From Plenodomus lindquistii (Eukaryota; Ascomycota; Dothideomycetes; Pleosporales; Leptosphaeriaceae): a stretch of 64,000 nt of DNA. Below the pieces are notes generated by a model. The model had not been told where the DNA came from and made no database searches. It was given only the letters and a program-made list of their open reading frames with translations. Each line of letters begins with the position of its first letter. Within the stretch, counting starts at the first letter, position 1. Shown piece after piece: positions 23,345 through 34,507 of the stretch. The stretch covers positions 62,001 to 126,000 of the forward strand of contig JANUWI010000005.1 in NCBI GenBank assembly GCA_025504975.1. The letters run 5' to 3'. The position numbers and the translations under genes were made by a program.

Positions 23345-23793
23345 TGTTCTGAAAAGCTATACAAACTCGTCACTACGCGGAAAGGGTAACGTTAGGTACA
23401 AGATTTATTTGCCGAGCAAAAGATATGTTCCCTAAGTTCAAGACACCCATAATAGGCCTGTAGAGAAACCGTGCTCCAATGCATCTGGCGGTGCTAATCG
23501 CGTTCCCCGTTTCGGGGCTTCTGGGCCGAAGTTGCTCTTATCCGGATATCCGACGGTAACTAAGTGCGCGGCTGACAGCCCCGATCTCTCACGGCTGTCG
23601 GACGCCTGCGCGAGGCCGTTTGAGGAAAACCAAAATCATCCGTCAGAGTCCATCATTGATCATGTAAATTGTAACATGCGGTGCGGCTGACTTGTCAATC
23701 AAGAACCTCACTATTACTGCCGTCTTCTTGGTTTAAATTCGACTTTCTCCATCGCTACCTACATGCCCATACTTGCATTGACATTTTCCGAAA
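23345..23793. promoter_or_regulatory. bidirectional promoter, acetoacetyl-CoA synthetase / AtuA-like
   Basis: A 449-bp region between divergent starts. It contains the palindrome CGGATATCCG at 23543-23552 (CGG-N4-CCG, matching the element in the BVMO-B/SDR-1 promoter) and TCCGAA at 23787-23792, just before the AtuA-like ATG. Function is inferred. Confidence 0.45.
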
Positions 23794-25825
23794 ATGGAGC
23801 ACAAACGCCCATTAGTGATTGGCAATGTAGCTGGTGCTATGGAAGACTACCCTAACGCAATGTAAGCGCAGATGTGCTGGATCGCTGCACCGCTTTACTT
23901 TCTATCGCTTGGTCATTTACTCATTACCCGATTAGGTTGCGACAAGTTTCGGACGCACAAGTCGATGCAATAGTTGGTGATTGGCTTTCCGAACTGAATA
24001 TTGCATGGAACGCTATTCGGAAGTACGACGACCCAACCAAAGGTTATGAAGTCGGCTTTCTAGAGCAATTGGACGAAAGTATCGATATCATCGCTCAAAA
24101 AAAGATCAAGCTGGTGGCCAACGCTGGAGCCTTGAATACGCCAGAGTGCACCAGAAAGGTGAAAGAGATTTGCGAGGCACATGGACACGGCCATTTGAAA
24201 GTGGCATATGTCGAAGGAGACGATATCTCCGATATCGTTGTTGACCGCACCAAGCGCGATGAAGTAGGTGGCATAGTTCACCTTGATTTTCCGGACCGTA
24301 CCGTTGAAAGCTGGGGAAGACAACCGTTGTGCGGGGTCGCCTACTTTGGAGCGTGGGGCATTGTCAGAGCGCTACAAGAAGGGGCTGATATCGTCATCTG
24401 CGGTCGCGTTACAGACGCCAGCCCAGTAATTGCATTAGCTGCATGGTGGCATAACTGGTCCTACGATGCGTGGAATGAACTGGCCGGTGCTTTGATTGCG
24501 GGACGTATGTGTAACACCCTCATTTGTGCACTGTACTGAATGATGTACAAGCAGTGAGCTGACAGTATCCAGATCTGATTGAATGCGGTCCTTATGTTAC
24601 GGGGGCTAATTTCTCGGGTGTGCGTTCGCATCTTGACGGTTTAGTGGAACTTTCCTTTCCCATCGCCGAGATCGCTCACGACGGATCAACCATCATCACG
24701 AAAAACACGAAACATGCTGGTTTCGTCGATGAGATGAACGTCCGTGCTCAATTTCTCTACGAAATCCAAGGCACTCAATACATCAACCCTGACGTGCTAG
24801 CGGATATTCAACATGTGAAGATCGTCAATACGGGTGAGCAAGATAGAGTACTTGTTTCGGGTGCCAGGGGCAGCCCGCCGCCTCCAAATACCAAGGCCAT
24901 TGCCGTAGCGATCGGTGGATATCAGGCAGAGGCCACATTCTACATGAACGGCCTCGATCTTGACGCGAAAGAGCGATTCATGCGGCAACAGATCGAGCAT
25001 GCGTTCAAGAACTCGAACTTCAAAGAGCTAAGCATTGAGCGATATGGGGCTAGTTCTCCAAACCCAAGCAGTCAAGCCCTAGGTACTGTGTTTATCAGGG
25101 TCTTGGTCAAGGGAGAGAAGAAGGAAGACATTCGAGAAGATGTCTTCCGCAAGAAGATCTATGCGCTGAGGATGCAATTCTACGCAGGTATGATGCGCCA
25201 CATCTTAGCATGTTCTGCAAATCACGGGATGACTGACGATCAATTGCACCATCTAGGTTACCATATGTCATTAGACTTTCGCACCATGTCGCCTAGAATG
25301 TTTATGGAGTTATTCCCAGGCCTCATACAGTACACAAAGCTACCGCATCGCGTTGTGATCGACGATCGGATTATTGACATCAAACACCATGGTAACACAG
25401 CGCCACCACCTGGACAGCGACCAAGCTATGAGACAGAAAGCAAAACTGATCTTGCCGAGTTCGGATTCACCAGTCGTGTACCCTTAGGATCGGTAGCCCA
25501 TGCTCGCTCTGGTGATAAAGGGGACAATTGCAACGTTGGTTTCTACGTGCGCTCCGCAGAAGAGTACAAGTGGTTACAGTCATACTTGACTATCCCAAAG
25601 ATCAAGTTTCTGCTCGGGGAGGACTACAACGAGTCTATATCAGTTGAGAGGTGCGAGTTTCCTAATATCTGGGCGGTTCACTTTCGATTTTTGGACTTCC
25701 TGGGTGGCGGTGGTTCGAGCAGTACAAGGATCGACATGCTGGGCAAGGGGGTAGCTGAATACCTGCGGAGCAAGTTTGTCGATGTTCCTGCAAAGTTCCT
25801 CACGAACCCAATATCTATCTCATAG
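23794..25825 (+). CDS. AtuA-like protein (DUF1446 plus C-terminal AtuA ferredoxin-fold domain)
   Basis: Three exons, 23794-23861, 23936-24504 and 24573-25825, give 629 residues. The N-terminal part has the family's glycine-rich start (VIGNVAGAMEDYP), a KLVANAGALN segment and GRVTDASP, followed by GPYVTGANFSG; these are hallmarks of the acyclic terpene utilisation family AtuA/DUF1446. The C-terminal ~110 residues start with the signature VAHARSGDKGDNCNVGFYV of the small AtuA-like domain. The biochemical role of AtuA is not established; in bacteria it is encoded with geranyl/citronellyl-CoA degradation genes. Here it is divergent from the acetoacetyl-CoA synthetase. That pairing is what one would expect at the end of an isoprenoid or leucine-like breakdown route, which yields acetoacetate. 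No organelle signal is evident at the C-terminus. Confidence 0.88.
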
Positions 25826-26114
25826 CAAATGAATGTCACTTGGGAGGTGCAAGCCAGTTTTTATGGAATAATGTTCGGTACTCAGAGCTGCAAAGAGTCG
25901 CCAGTGAGATACTAGGCTGAGGGCGCTTCTGCATTGGTACCCATCGATGAAGACAAAGTCGCTCAAGCCAAAATCGTTTAGTCTACTAAAAGGCAACCCT
26001 TTGGTGCTGTGTTAGAACTGCATGCACAACGATGTTAAGAGAAAAACAAGGCCTTTTTTTCTAGTCCCAATACGTTGTGATTTTGCCATCGCTCTTCTTT
26101 ATTGAGAGTCGTTC

Positions 26115-27264
26115 TCAAGCCGATTCATCCGTCTTTCGATACTTGTGACAAGGATGGAATCCATTTGAATTTCTATTAGAAGACGCAGCTTCACTCGAGG
26201 AATCTTTCTCCTCCACGGCTCTGCATAGCTCTCCCAGCCACTGGATGATTACATAGCTGCTGCCCTTGGGTCTTCCGTCATTATACTGATGCATATACAC
26301 ATAGTAGAAGTCTCGCATTGTGTTGAATCCAGCATCATCGCCAGTGACATGATCGATTGTACATGGAAACTTGTATTCCACTGGAGGCGGTAGTCTTAGG
26401 CGATCGTCTCTGTATAATTCTGCCATGCACTCATCCTAGTGTACTGACCAGAGTGGTTGTATGCGTGGCGCGGCAGAGTTGACGTAGTGGATCGTATTCC
26501 TGGCATCTATGTGAGCGTAGACAACATCTGCAACTTCGCTACTCTTGACAATCGTGTGGCCGATAGGCACTGCGATAGTTGCAAGAGAACTGAGGTTTTT
26601 CCCCATGTACTGCTTCTTCAATGATAGGTCCTGTCTTGACAGGGAGGTCACGAGCGTTTGTTTGAGCTCGTCGTAGATCTTCGCTGCTTTCGCCAGCGCT
26701 TGTCCAATAGTGGTACGCAAAACCCTGCCATACTTTTTGCCCATGGACTTCGTGAAGATGATCTGGTCGTGTTCGTCGCCTCAGATGCTTATCCGTGCAT
26801 GCCCCAAAACAGTAAGCATCTTCTCGCGCGCGTAACACGCATTGTCGCATACGTGCAAGGCGGAGCGGTCAAAATCCTCCTTGGGGTTGAATGCACTGGC
26901 GACTTTACGGGCCTCAAGGATCGCCCATAGGAGTGGCCTATGTCTGGTCTACTCCATTGGGGCCAAGACGTATGCAGTGATTGACTAGACGGAAGAAGAG
27001 CGTCTTGAGATCTCCAAGTTTTCCATCCAATAACTCCATGTAGAACTGATTCATTCCGCTCCTGTACGACCTGATGTGGTCTGGACGAGCAAGCAGTTTG
27101 ACCGCATTTGGGGTTTTCGATCTTGGAAATGATATATCCGTCATGAAAGCGACGAAACCCTTACGCTTTGTATCATTGCATATGATGCGCAAACAATCAA
27201 GGTGGTGTAGAAATCGTAAGAGCCATGACGGAGGTGAGTATTCCACCCTGAGTATGGTCAGCAA
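26115..27264 (-). pseudogene. decayed protein-coding gene, family not recognised
   Basis: Three consecutive minus-strand coding-like segments form a broken gene. The upstream segment (27264-26938) ends in a stop; a +1 shift near 26936 continues as RPLLWAILEARKVASAF. That frame is interrupted by TGA at 26783-26781 and resumes as GDEHDQIIFTKS. It is interrupted again by TAG at 26438-26436 and resumes as DECMAELYRDD to the end. Both stops could come from one C-to-T change (CGA to TGA, CAG to TAG), as repeat-induced or deamination-type mutation would produce. I do not recognise the family and the true 5' end is unclear. An alternative is an intron-rich gene I have mis-assembled, but I found no splice pair that removes either stop cleanly. 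Confidence 0.5.
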
Positions 27265-28295
27265 TGTATATAGACGAGAGCTCAGGGGTAATTACAAAGA
27301 ACTCGAAGTTTTTGGTACGGATTGCGCGGCGGCGGCGGCGGTGGTGGTGGTGGTGGTGGGTGTAGGAGAAGGACAGCAGAAGCTGAGCGAGGGCAGAAAA
27401 AGTTTTGCCCACACGATATGAGCGCGTGGTTCTGCCAAGAAACGGCAACTGATGGTCAAGACAACTTTTGCCTGGGTGAAGTGGACTTGTGGTGACCTGC
27501 GCAAGGACGAGCCACAAAAGTAGGTCCACTTACCAGGACGGCAGGCACACAGAGAGGTGAATGTCTAACTGCCCAATTGGAGTGCAAGTGAACCTCATTC
27601 CATCGGTCTGTGAAAATAGCCTTGACATGTTGGGCTGGTGAATGCAGAGGTGCTAATGCACGATACGATTCGCCTAGAGTACCTTACTACTCAGGTCGCT
27701 GAAGGCACATTTTGTAAACCACAACAACACACCATATTGCAACAACATATCCAAGCACATCAGATGAGTCCCCAGCACTCTTCACCGTACCCAGCACAAC
27801 ACACTAAGAAGTCTGCAAGAAGTCCTCAAATACCACGTGTGTGCTCTAGAACTAGTAGATATATCATCTCCTTAGTTCTCCACAGTATTGTTGTCTCCCT
27901 GCTACTGTATAAGCTTAAGCGATGTGCACTCACTGTAATATGATGCCTTAATAAACACGGGCTCTTTGGAATATCGATGCCGCATCACCTTACACATCTA
28001 ATTAGCTCTTCGCCACCGTTTCTCGCTCTCGCGAGTTCATAGAAGGAAGAAGTAGAGGCATCGAATAGTTCGGATATTGCACTTTTAAAAGCCCTAGGAA
28101 ATTACCTAAAAAAAACTGCCTGAGAAACCCCACGAGTAAGCCTACGAAGTGAACGTGTCCACAGCTGATCACACGTAGTCGCGAAAACACTAAGAGAGTA
28201 GTTGTTTGCTTCTTGCAAGCGCAGTGTGGCCACCATGTCAATATCATCCCAGACGTCACACGGCATATTTACTACTAACTACTACTACGACTACG

Positions 28296-28393
<98 letters not shown>
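28296..28393. repeat. (TAC)n trinucleotide microsatellite, about 33 copies
   Basis: A perfect period-3 run of 98 bp, preceded by imperfect copies from 28271. Apparent reading frames through it (poly-Tyr or poly-Thr) are repeat artefacts. Confidence 0.97.
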
Positions 28394-29142
28394 ATCATCC
28401 GCCCACAACTTTTTCCAGAAGACTTCCGATTGCGCATCCGTCTTTTGTGCACAATTTTAGCAGTGGACGGCGTCAGAGTAGAACCGAATCTTGTTGCACA
28501 TCTGGTGCAAACGTTTTGTTGCACGATTAAATCAAGATAGCGGTGAGCTTGTCATAACTACCACAGCAGACCTCGTCGTCTCTAGTATCTTAACTAGGCT
28601 TCGCATATATACTACTCAGCATCCTACGCATTGGCTGCGAGACTAGGTGAGGATTCACGTACTGATTGCAGCGGCAATCGAAGTATCGCGCGAGATATGG
28701 TATCTGTGTACAGATGAACGTGTGATGGTGGTGCCCAGGTATCAGAATTTCAAAATGCCAATTTAAAATCCTCACCATAGTCTGCCATTGACGGGGTTAA
28801 TGATAAGGGGTCAGTGCTATGCGTGAGTAAGTTCCGCGTACGTGCGCAGGAGCGGCGGAGGAAATGTGCGTGTCCTGTGGTAGTGGGTCATTGTCCATGT
28901 CCCTGTGATGGTGAGTACCACCGACGTGGAATGAGAGAATCCGGCCTTGAGAACAATGACAAGAGAAGCTAAGCTGCCTCTTATACCCCATATACAACCC
29001 ATCCAGCTCTCGCAGCTAGTATCATCTCACTTCATACTTAGCGCGCGCAAAACAGCTCCTCTACAAACAAGTTCGTATGTATCCCAGTCCCCAAAGTCAC
29101 CACCACCCAGCGCCGATTCACTGTAGCCAACACACCCCACTT

Positions 29143-29286
29143 CACTACACTACACTACACTACACTACACTACACTACACTACACTACACTACACTACAC
29201 TACACTACACTACACTACACTACACTACACTACACTACACTACACTACACTACACTACACTACACTACACTACACTACACTACACT
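29143..29286. repeat. (CACTA)n pentanucleotide array, about 29 copies
   Basis: An uninterrupted period-5 array of about 144 bp in intergenic DNA. No gene is linked to it. Confidence 0.97.
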
Positions 29287-29889
29287 TGAAAAAAATCCTA
29301 CAAAAAGTAATAAGAATATCCATGTATTCTCTACACGTAGAAAAATGTATATATATAGAGTGTTATGTTATATCAAGTCGTAGTATCTTTCTAGTCTCCT
29401 AGCTACTGTTGTAATAGGCTTAACCTAGGCGTTATGTTAATCAACGTGAGTTAAGTTGGGTTAGATTGGTGACACGAATAATTCACCCCTTGGACTTTCG
29501 CTTTTTGAAAAATCACAAGTCCACTACGACTACCTAATGGTCCAACCCACGTACACAATTCTCACAGCCAAACAACGCCCATTCATTCATACATTGGCCT
29601 GTTCCAAAAGCCGCTTGCTTATCTACACTAACATCGCCGTCGCAACAATGCTATAGCAATACCATACCATTTCAATCCACCTCATCTCACCTCATCTCAT
29701 CTCATCCCATCACATCACTCAAACCCCACTCTCAAAAAACGTTACTAAAAAAACAACAAGACCCAAAAAAACGCCAGTAATGCATTATCCGTGATTCCTT
29801 CCCATCTTCGTCAAAAACTCAAAATGCATGCATGGCGCGCAAAACGCTTACTTACTACTAACCTTTTCCCTATTCATTACACATGATTT

Positions 29890-32376
29890 CTACGAAAACT
29901 CGACGCGACTGCCTCCAAGCCTGGCCTGTTTGGCCTGTGCTCGTTCTGCTCGTCGCCGTCTTCGGTTCGAGTCGTAGTTGCTAAGATCGGTCTCGGTTCC
30001 TTGCACGTGTGTGCCCATGGGACTGCTTAGTACACTGGCTTGAGCAGCCGGCATTGGTGGAGGGGGAGGGAGCGGTATGTGGCTTGGTGCGGGACGACCC
30101 ATTGGGGGAGGACCTGGGGGCGGTGAAGCGAATGGCTCGGGCATTTGGGCGGAACCAGCAGCGGCCGTTCCTGGCATTGGAGGAGGCGGAGGGATTTGAC
30201 CCATTTCCGCGGCCTGTGCCGCTTCTCTGGCCTCGGTTCGACGCCAGCGTTCGTTGTCGTAGTTGCCGATTGAGCTCTCGCTACCGGTGCGGTTCTTGCG
30301 TTGCCGCTCCTTCTTTCTCGCCTCTCGTTCGGCTGCGGCCTCCTCTTCGTTCAGTCGTCGTAGAGTTACGTGCCGTCCATCATTGTGCATCTTGACCTTG
30401 ACGGATACCGGTGGTGAGACAACACTTTCCTCCCTGCTATCTCGCCTTTGACTGTGATCCCTCTTCGAAGGGGAACCATTAGAGGCTCCAGCGGCCAGGG
30501 CTGCGGCACCAGCTTCGGTGCGACGACGCTGCTTGCGCCCAGCGGGTGGACTATACAAGCCTGAATCTGAGTCAGATAGCATGCCGTGATTGTCTCCAGG
30601 TTTCGTAGGGATGATTGTTGAGGATGGCGGAGGCATGGGCGGCGGTGGAATCTTAGGTCGTACAACCGATGGTGTAACTCCAGTGACGTCGCTGTCTGAA
30701 AGTATTGTCGATGCTGGTCGATGGCCTCTTCTGTCACCATATCTGCGACGCTGGCTGTTCTTACGGGCGATGCGTTCCTCTTCTAGGTCATGTTGTCTGA
30801 TCTCTTCAATATGCTCCTCTTCCTTCTTCTTACTGCGCTTACTGAAGGAGTGCTTCAGGAATCCTAAAACACCCAGTGTCGCCACGCCCTCCTTCAATCC
30901 ATACGATTGTGGGCGCGGCCTTGCATCGACGTCGTCGCTATAGCTTGTTCGGCTGTCAAAAGAGTCCATGGACGTTCCACTGCGTGCTGGACGGTGTCCC
31001 TTCCGCAATGGGCTCCCGGCCATGGCCGCCGCTTGAGCAGCTTCCCTTTCTTCGACACGGCGCCAATCGTCCCTTGAATTTGCTGGCGATTCGGGAGCTC
31101 GTCCTTCCTCAAGTCTGCTGAGGTCCGTTTGTGTGACCTCGGATGGACCCAAAGGACGATCATAGCTCACAGTACTTCCCGTCTCCGTCGGCGGGTGTTT
31201 CTTTTTGCGATTGAATAGGGATTTGACTGCGAAAATACCGCCAGCAGCTGCGCCGGCACCCAGAATGCGGTCTTTCCACGTGCTTCCCTTCCTCTGGTTA
31301 CCGCGATACTTCTCGTCACTGAGGTAGGAATCCGTAAACTCCGACTCGGTGAGGCGAGAATCGTTGATGCGAGAGCGTGAGTCGCGGCGAGAGCTGAGCA
31401 CAGTTGTTTGCTGTCCATCGTGTCTTCCGCGGCTGCGGCTTCGAGACCTGCTCCTCAACGCAGCTAAGCCTGCCCCCGCTGCTCCGGCTGTTGCGAGTGC
31501 TCCGATGCCAGTTCCTCTGCTGCGCCTGCTTACTCTGCTCCTACTCCGAATACTGGTAGCGGTACCATCGGTGATGTAGGTCGTGTGATCATCGAAGCCC
31601 ATCTCAGGCTGGTTCCTGTAGGAGAGAACAAAGTAGAGAATCAGAAGAAGAAATGCCCAGACAGCGTAGAGGATGAACAGCACCAACGGAGAGCCAAACA
31701 AAGTAAGACCGAGAGGGACCTGCACGATTCCGAGAAGTGCAATCACTCGTCCGAGCCATTGGTGGATCTGTAAACGTTAGCTATGCTACCTGCGGCTGTC
31801 TTACCGAACGCACCATAAGTTTTAGAGGAATCTTGAATCGTTCCTTGCCCTTCTCCAGCCTGTGTATCACAGATCCGCCAAAAGCCTGTACCATGACAAG
31901 GGTATAGAGTGCGACACCAATGCCATGATGCGGGTTGGACAGGGATCTCTCACGGCCAACAGCCTGGAAAGCAAGGACGATGGCGGCGGTAGAGAGTAAG
32001 ACGGCCAAGACCTGGAGCCAGATGTGGAATCGCAGGGCGGTCCGCGGATTGCGGTGGTAGAATCTGGCCATGAGGATAGCTGCAGGGATGACGAAGAGGA
32101 AGGTGACGGCAGCCAGGATACCGTGAGCGGTGATCATGGCCTTGTAGCCGACCATGTTGCGAAAGCGATTGCCCATGCCTGGAGAATCAGTATTCTACTT
32201 GGACAAGTTGGCCAGTTCGAGTACATACCATTGTAGCGCATAGTCTCAAAGTTCAAGCCCTGTAGATTGGGCAACAGGAAAGTGTTGCGCTGCGAGTCCC
32301 ATGTTCCATCACCGACGTACATGGAGTCGGATGCGTAGACACTGGTGCCAGGCACGGAGAGCCCCTGGTTTGACAT
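29890..32376 (-). CDS. cytochrome b561-type membrane protein with long disordered C-terminal tail
   Basis: Exons 32376-32229, 32178-31805 and 31767-29890 give 799 residues. After a short soluble N-terminus come several transmembrane helices with histidines in typical b561/ferric-reductase-like positions: MITAHGILAAVTFLFVIPAAI, RFHIWLQVLAV, HHGIGVALYTL, IHQWLGRVIALLGIVQVPLG. These could bind two haems and move electrons across a membrane. From about residue 225 the protein is a 570-residue disordered tail. It is rich in Arg/Ser, has proline runs and three related segments, each beginning with an acidic or Asn-containing stretch, then R-R-x-E and a run like REAAQAA. No DOMON domain is seen at the N-terminus. 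The cellular role is unknown. Confidence 0.82.
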
Positions 32377-33368
32377 GATGGCGGAAGAGCCTCAACACGG
32401 GAGGAAGAGGTAATCGCCAACAGCGTTTGGGGGCGTTGGGGCTGTTGGGGCTGTTGGGCGTGGTGGGCTGGTGGTGGAAGAGCCGGGAGCAAGGTGTTTC
32501 GAGTAGCAATAGAGGTGGCTGGGAACAACAGCAAAAAGTCGCAACGTCGTAACGTCGTAACGAGCGTCAGCACAGCCGAATGTACCGTGGCAGCAAAGCT
32601 ATCAGGACTGCGTCTCGTCCAAGGTTGTCAATACGACTTTGGGCTGCTGAGCATGCCCGACTCAGCGGACAGCTCGTTGGTAGAGGGCGTCAGTCGTGGC
32701 GAGGCCTTGTTCGACGCCGAATGCTGGGAGAGGAGGGGGAGACGGCCGGTACCACAGTGACAGACAGGATGCGCGCAGTGGAGCCCAGATGTCAGGCAAA
32801 GGTCTTTCGAAGGTCGACTGCGTAGCTGCAGCACACCACACCACCTCGACTACTCTAGCTGCTAGCCTACGACATGATCCACTCGTCGCGGTGTTTATCC
32901 GCGGTTTGGCAGGGCAACGTGAGCCTGGGAGAATCGCTAAGCGGTGAGCCGTCTTGGCCAATCAGCGACCGCACAACCCCTGCGTCCAGCGGCCATGTCG
33001 ACATTTCCCAGCCGCTTCCTGGTTTTGGTTTTCGGGGCCCCGTTATTCCTGCGCCCAGCCCCGGGGAATGTGTTGGCAATGAGGCGGCCGGCGACGGGAC
33101 CTTCGGGAGCTTCGTTAGGCACCATCAGAGATGCACTGAAAACCGCTGACCGCCATTGTTACGACAGCGTTCGTGGAATACATGGTAGCTCGCAGCGTTT
33201 GAGCCTCAAGTCCAGGCCCATCATAGGCATTGGCATACCACAGTATGAGCAGAAACACACCGTATCGTAAGGCGCAAGCCATGCTATCTCAATAACGCAG
33301 ATCCCGTCCCAAACGCCTTGAAAATAGTAACAAGGGCACCATCGACAGACTGCTTGCAGCGAGCCCAC
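32377..33368. other. intergenic region upstream of b561-type gene
   Basis: A 992-bp region, 5' of the b561-type gene and 3' of the Sos7 gene. It holds short G-rich tandem runs (about 32424-32462, TTGGGGCTG-like units) and no supported gene. Confidence 0.55.
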
Positions 33369-34284
33369 CTAGCTCTGAACATCCAACATCTCCCTCAATG
33401 CCTTCTCAGACGCCCTCAGCCATCGCCCTCGTTCTTCAAGCTCATCTCCAATACCGCCACCCTCTTCTTTTCTCCTTCTTGCCTCCTTGGCTGCGGCTAC
33501 TGTGCCCTGCTTCTGTGTCTCCAACGGCTTCAACTCGCGCTCCAGCTTCTCCAGCTCTCTGGTCCTGTTCGGCATCGATGCCTGCAGACTTGCAATCTGC
33601 GCCTTCAAGGCTGTGAGCTCCGCTTCTCGCCCGTTGAGGACCTTGAGAGTGTCTGGAAGAGGAAGCGCAAGTTCTGGATTGTCTGAGACGGGCGTCTGCT
33701 CCTGCTTGAGCCGTTCTATGCTCGCCTCTAAGCCTTCGATCTCCGTTGGGAGAGACTCCAATTGCTGTGTGCGTAGTTGCAACCCCTCGTATCGTAGCGA
33801 TAGCTCCCTGCCCTTCTCCTCCAGTTGTGAGAGTATCGCAGCCACCTCTAGTTTGCGCTCTTTGAGGCTGGCTTTGAGCGCTAGAATCTCCTTTTCCTTT
33901 GCATCGTTTTCGGAGGCTTCGACGAGTCGCGGTGGGTTCTCGGTGATGCTCCTGAGGAACTTTTCCTTGGTCACCTGTTCGACGTAGCTGAAGCGCAGCT
34001 TGCTGAACAGTTCCTGGCAAAATGTCAGTGCCAGATGTGCCTAGATTCACAGCATAGGCACATACCTTGTAATGTGACAAGTCGGCCTCAAGCGCAGCAG
34101 GATGTGTGTCGCCGTTCTGTTCGCTATCCTCCGACACTGCCGAACTTCGCTTCTTTGCCGACTGCGGCAGCTCTTTCGGTGACAGAGTCTCCGCAATGTC
34201 CAAGAGCTTAAGTGATTGCGACTTCTGCAACTGTTCGAGCGCCGAAGCGGGCGTTGGCTGCGTAGACTTTCGTTTCGGGCCCAT
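33369..34284 (-). CDS. sos7: Sos7-like kinetochore protein
   Basis: Exons 34284-34066 and 34013-33369 give 287 residues. The first ~75 residues are low-complexity. They are followed by FSYVEQVTKEKFLRSI, which matches the conserved N-terminal motif of fungal Sos7 coiled-coil proteins, and then by a long heptad-rich region with continuous Leu/Glu/Lys pattern to the C-terminus. Sos7 associates with the kinetochore scaffold (KMN/Mis12 side) in fission yeast and acts in the nucleus. Assignment rests on the VEQVTKEKFL motif, length and coiled-coil layout. The gene is divergent from the Arg/Ser-rich gene with only 223 bp between the start codons. Confidence 0.72.
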
Positions 34285-34507
34285 TGTGATGTGCCGATGG
34301 TGTGTTGAGTGTATAGAGTGCGCGTGCCGTTGTGTTGTTTGTTTTGGCCGACCGCGTCGCCAGTCGCAGGGCTGCTTCCCCGCGGCGGTTTCCTCATTCA
34401 CGCTAGCGTTGATTGCGGGTCACGATACGATCTCAGCCACCGCAAGGGTTACTCCAACCTCACTCGGGGAACGCTCTCGTCTGTGGTGGTTGTGCTTTTT
34501 GCGCAAA
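34285..34507. promoter_or_regulatory. compact bidirectional promoter, Sos7 / Arg-Ser-rich protein
   Basis: Only 223 bp separate the two divergent ATGs, so both transcripts must start within this interval. Confidence 0.6.

Larger units (their letters stand above)
27265..29889. other. gene-free, microsatellite-rich spacer
   Basis: A 2.6-kb stretch that I cannot assign to a gene. It holds a GGC/GGT run (about 27325-27362), the TAC microsatellite, the CACTA pentamer array, and downstream AT-rich sequence that probably includes the 3' UTR of the b561-type gene. Confidence 0.55.

Noticed and set aside
27197..27529. His/Arg-run frame on the minus strand
   Set aside because: The His and Arg runs come from the GGT/GGC microsatellite.
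28202..28540. Plus-strand frames reading poly-Tyr or poly-Thr
   Set aside because: They are produced by the TAC microsatellite and have no conserved sequence on either side.
29077..29289. Open frame through the CACTA array
   Set aside because: Pure pentanucleotide repeat with no domain and no splice partner.
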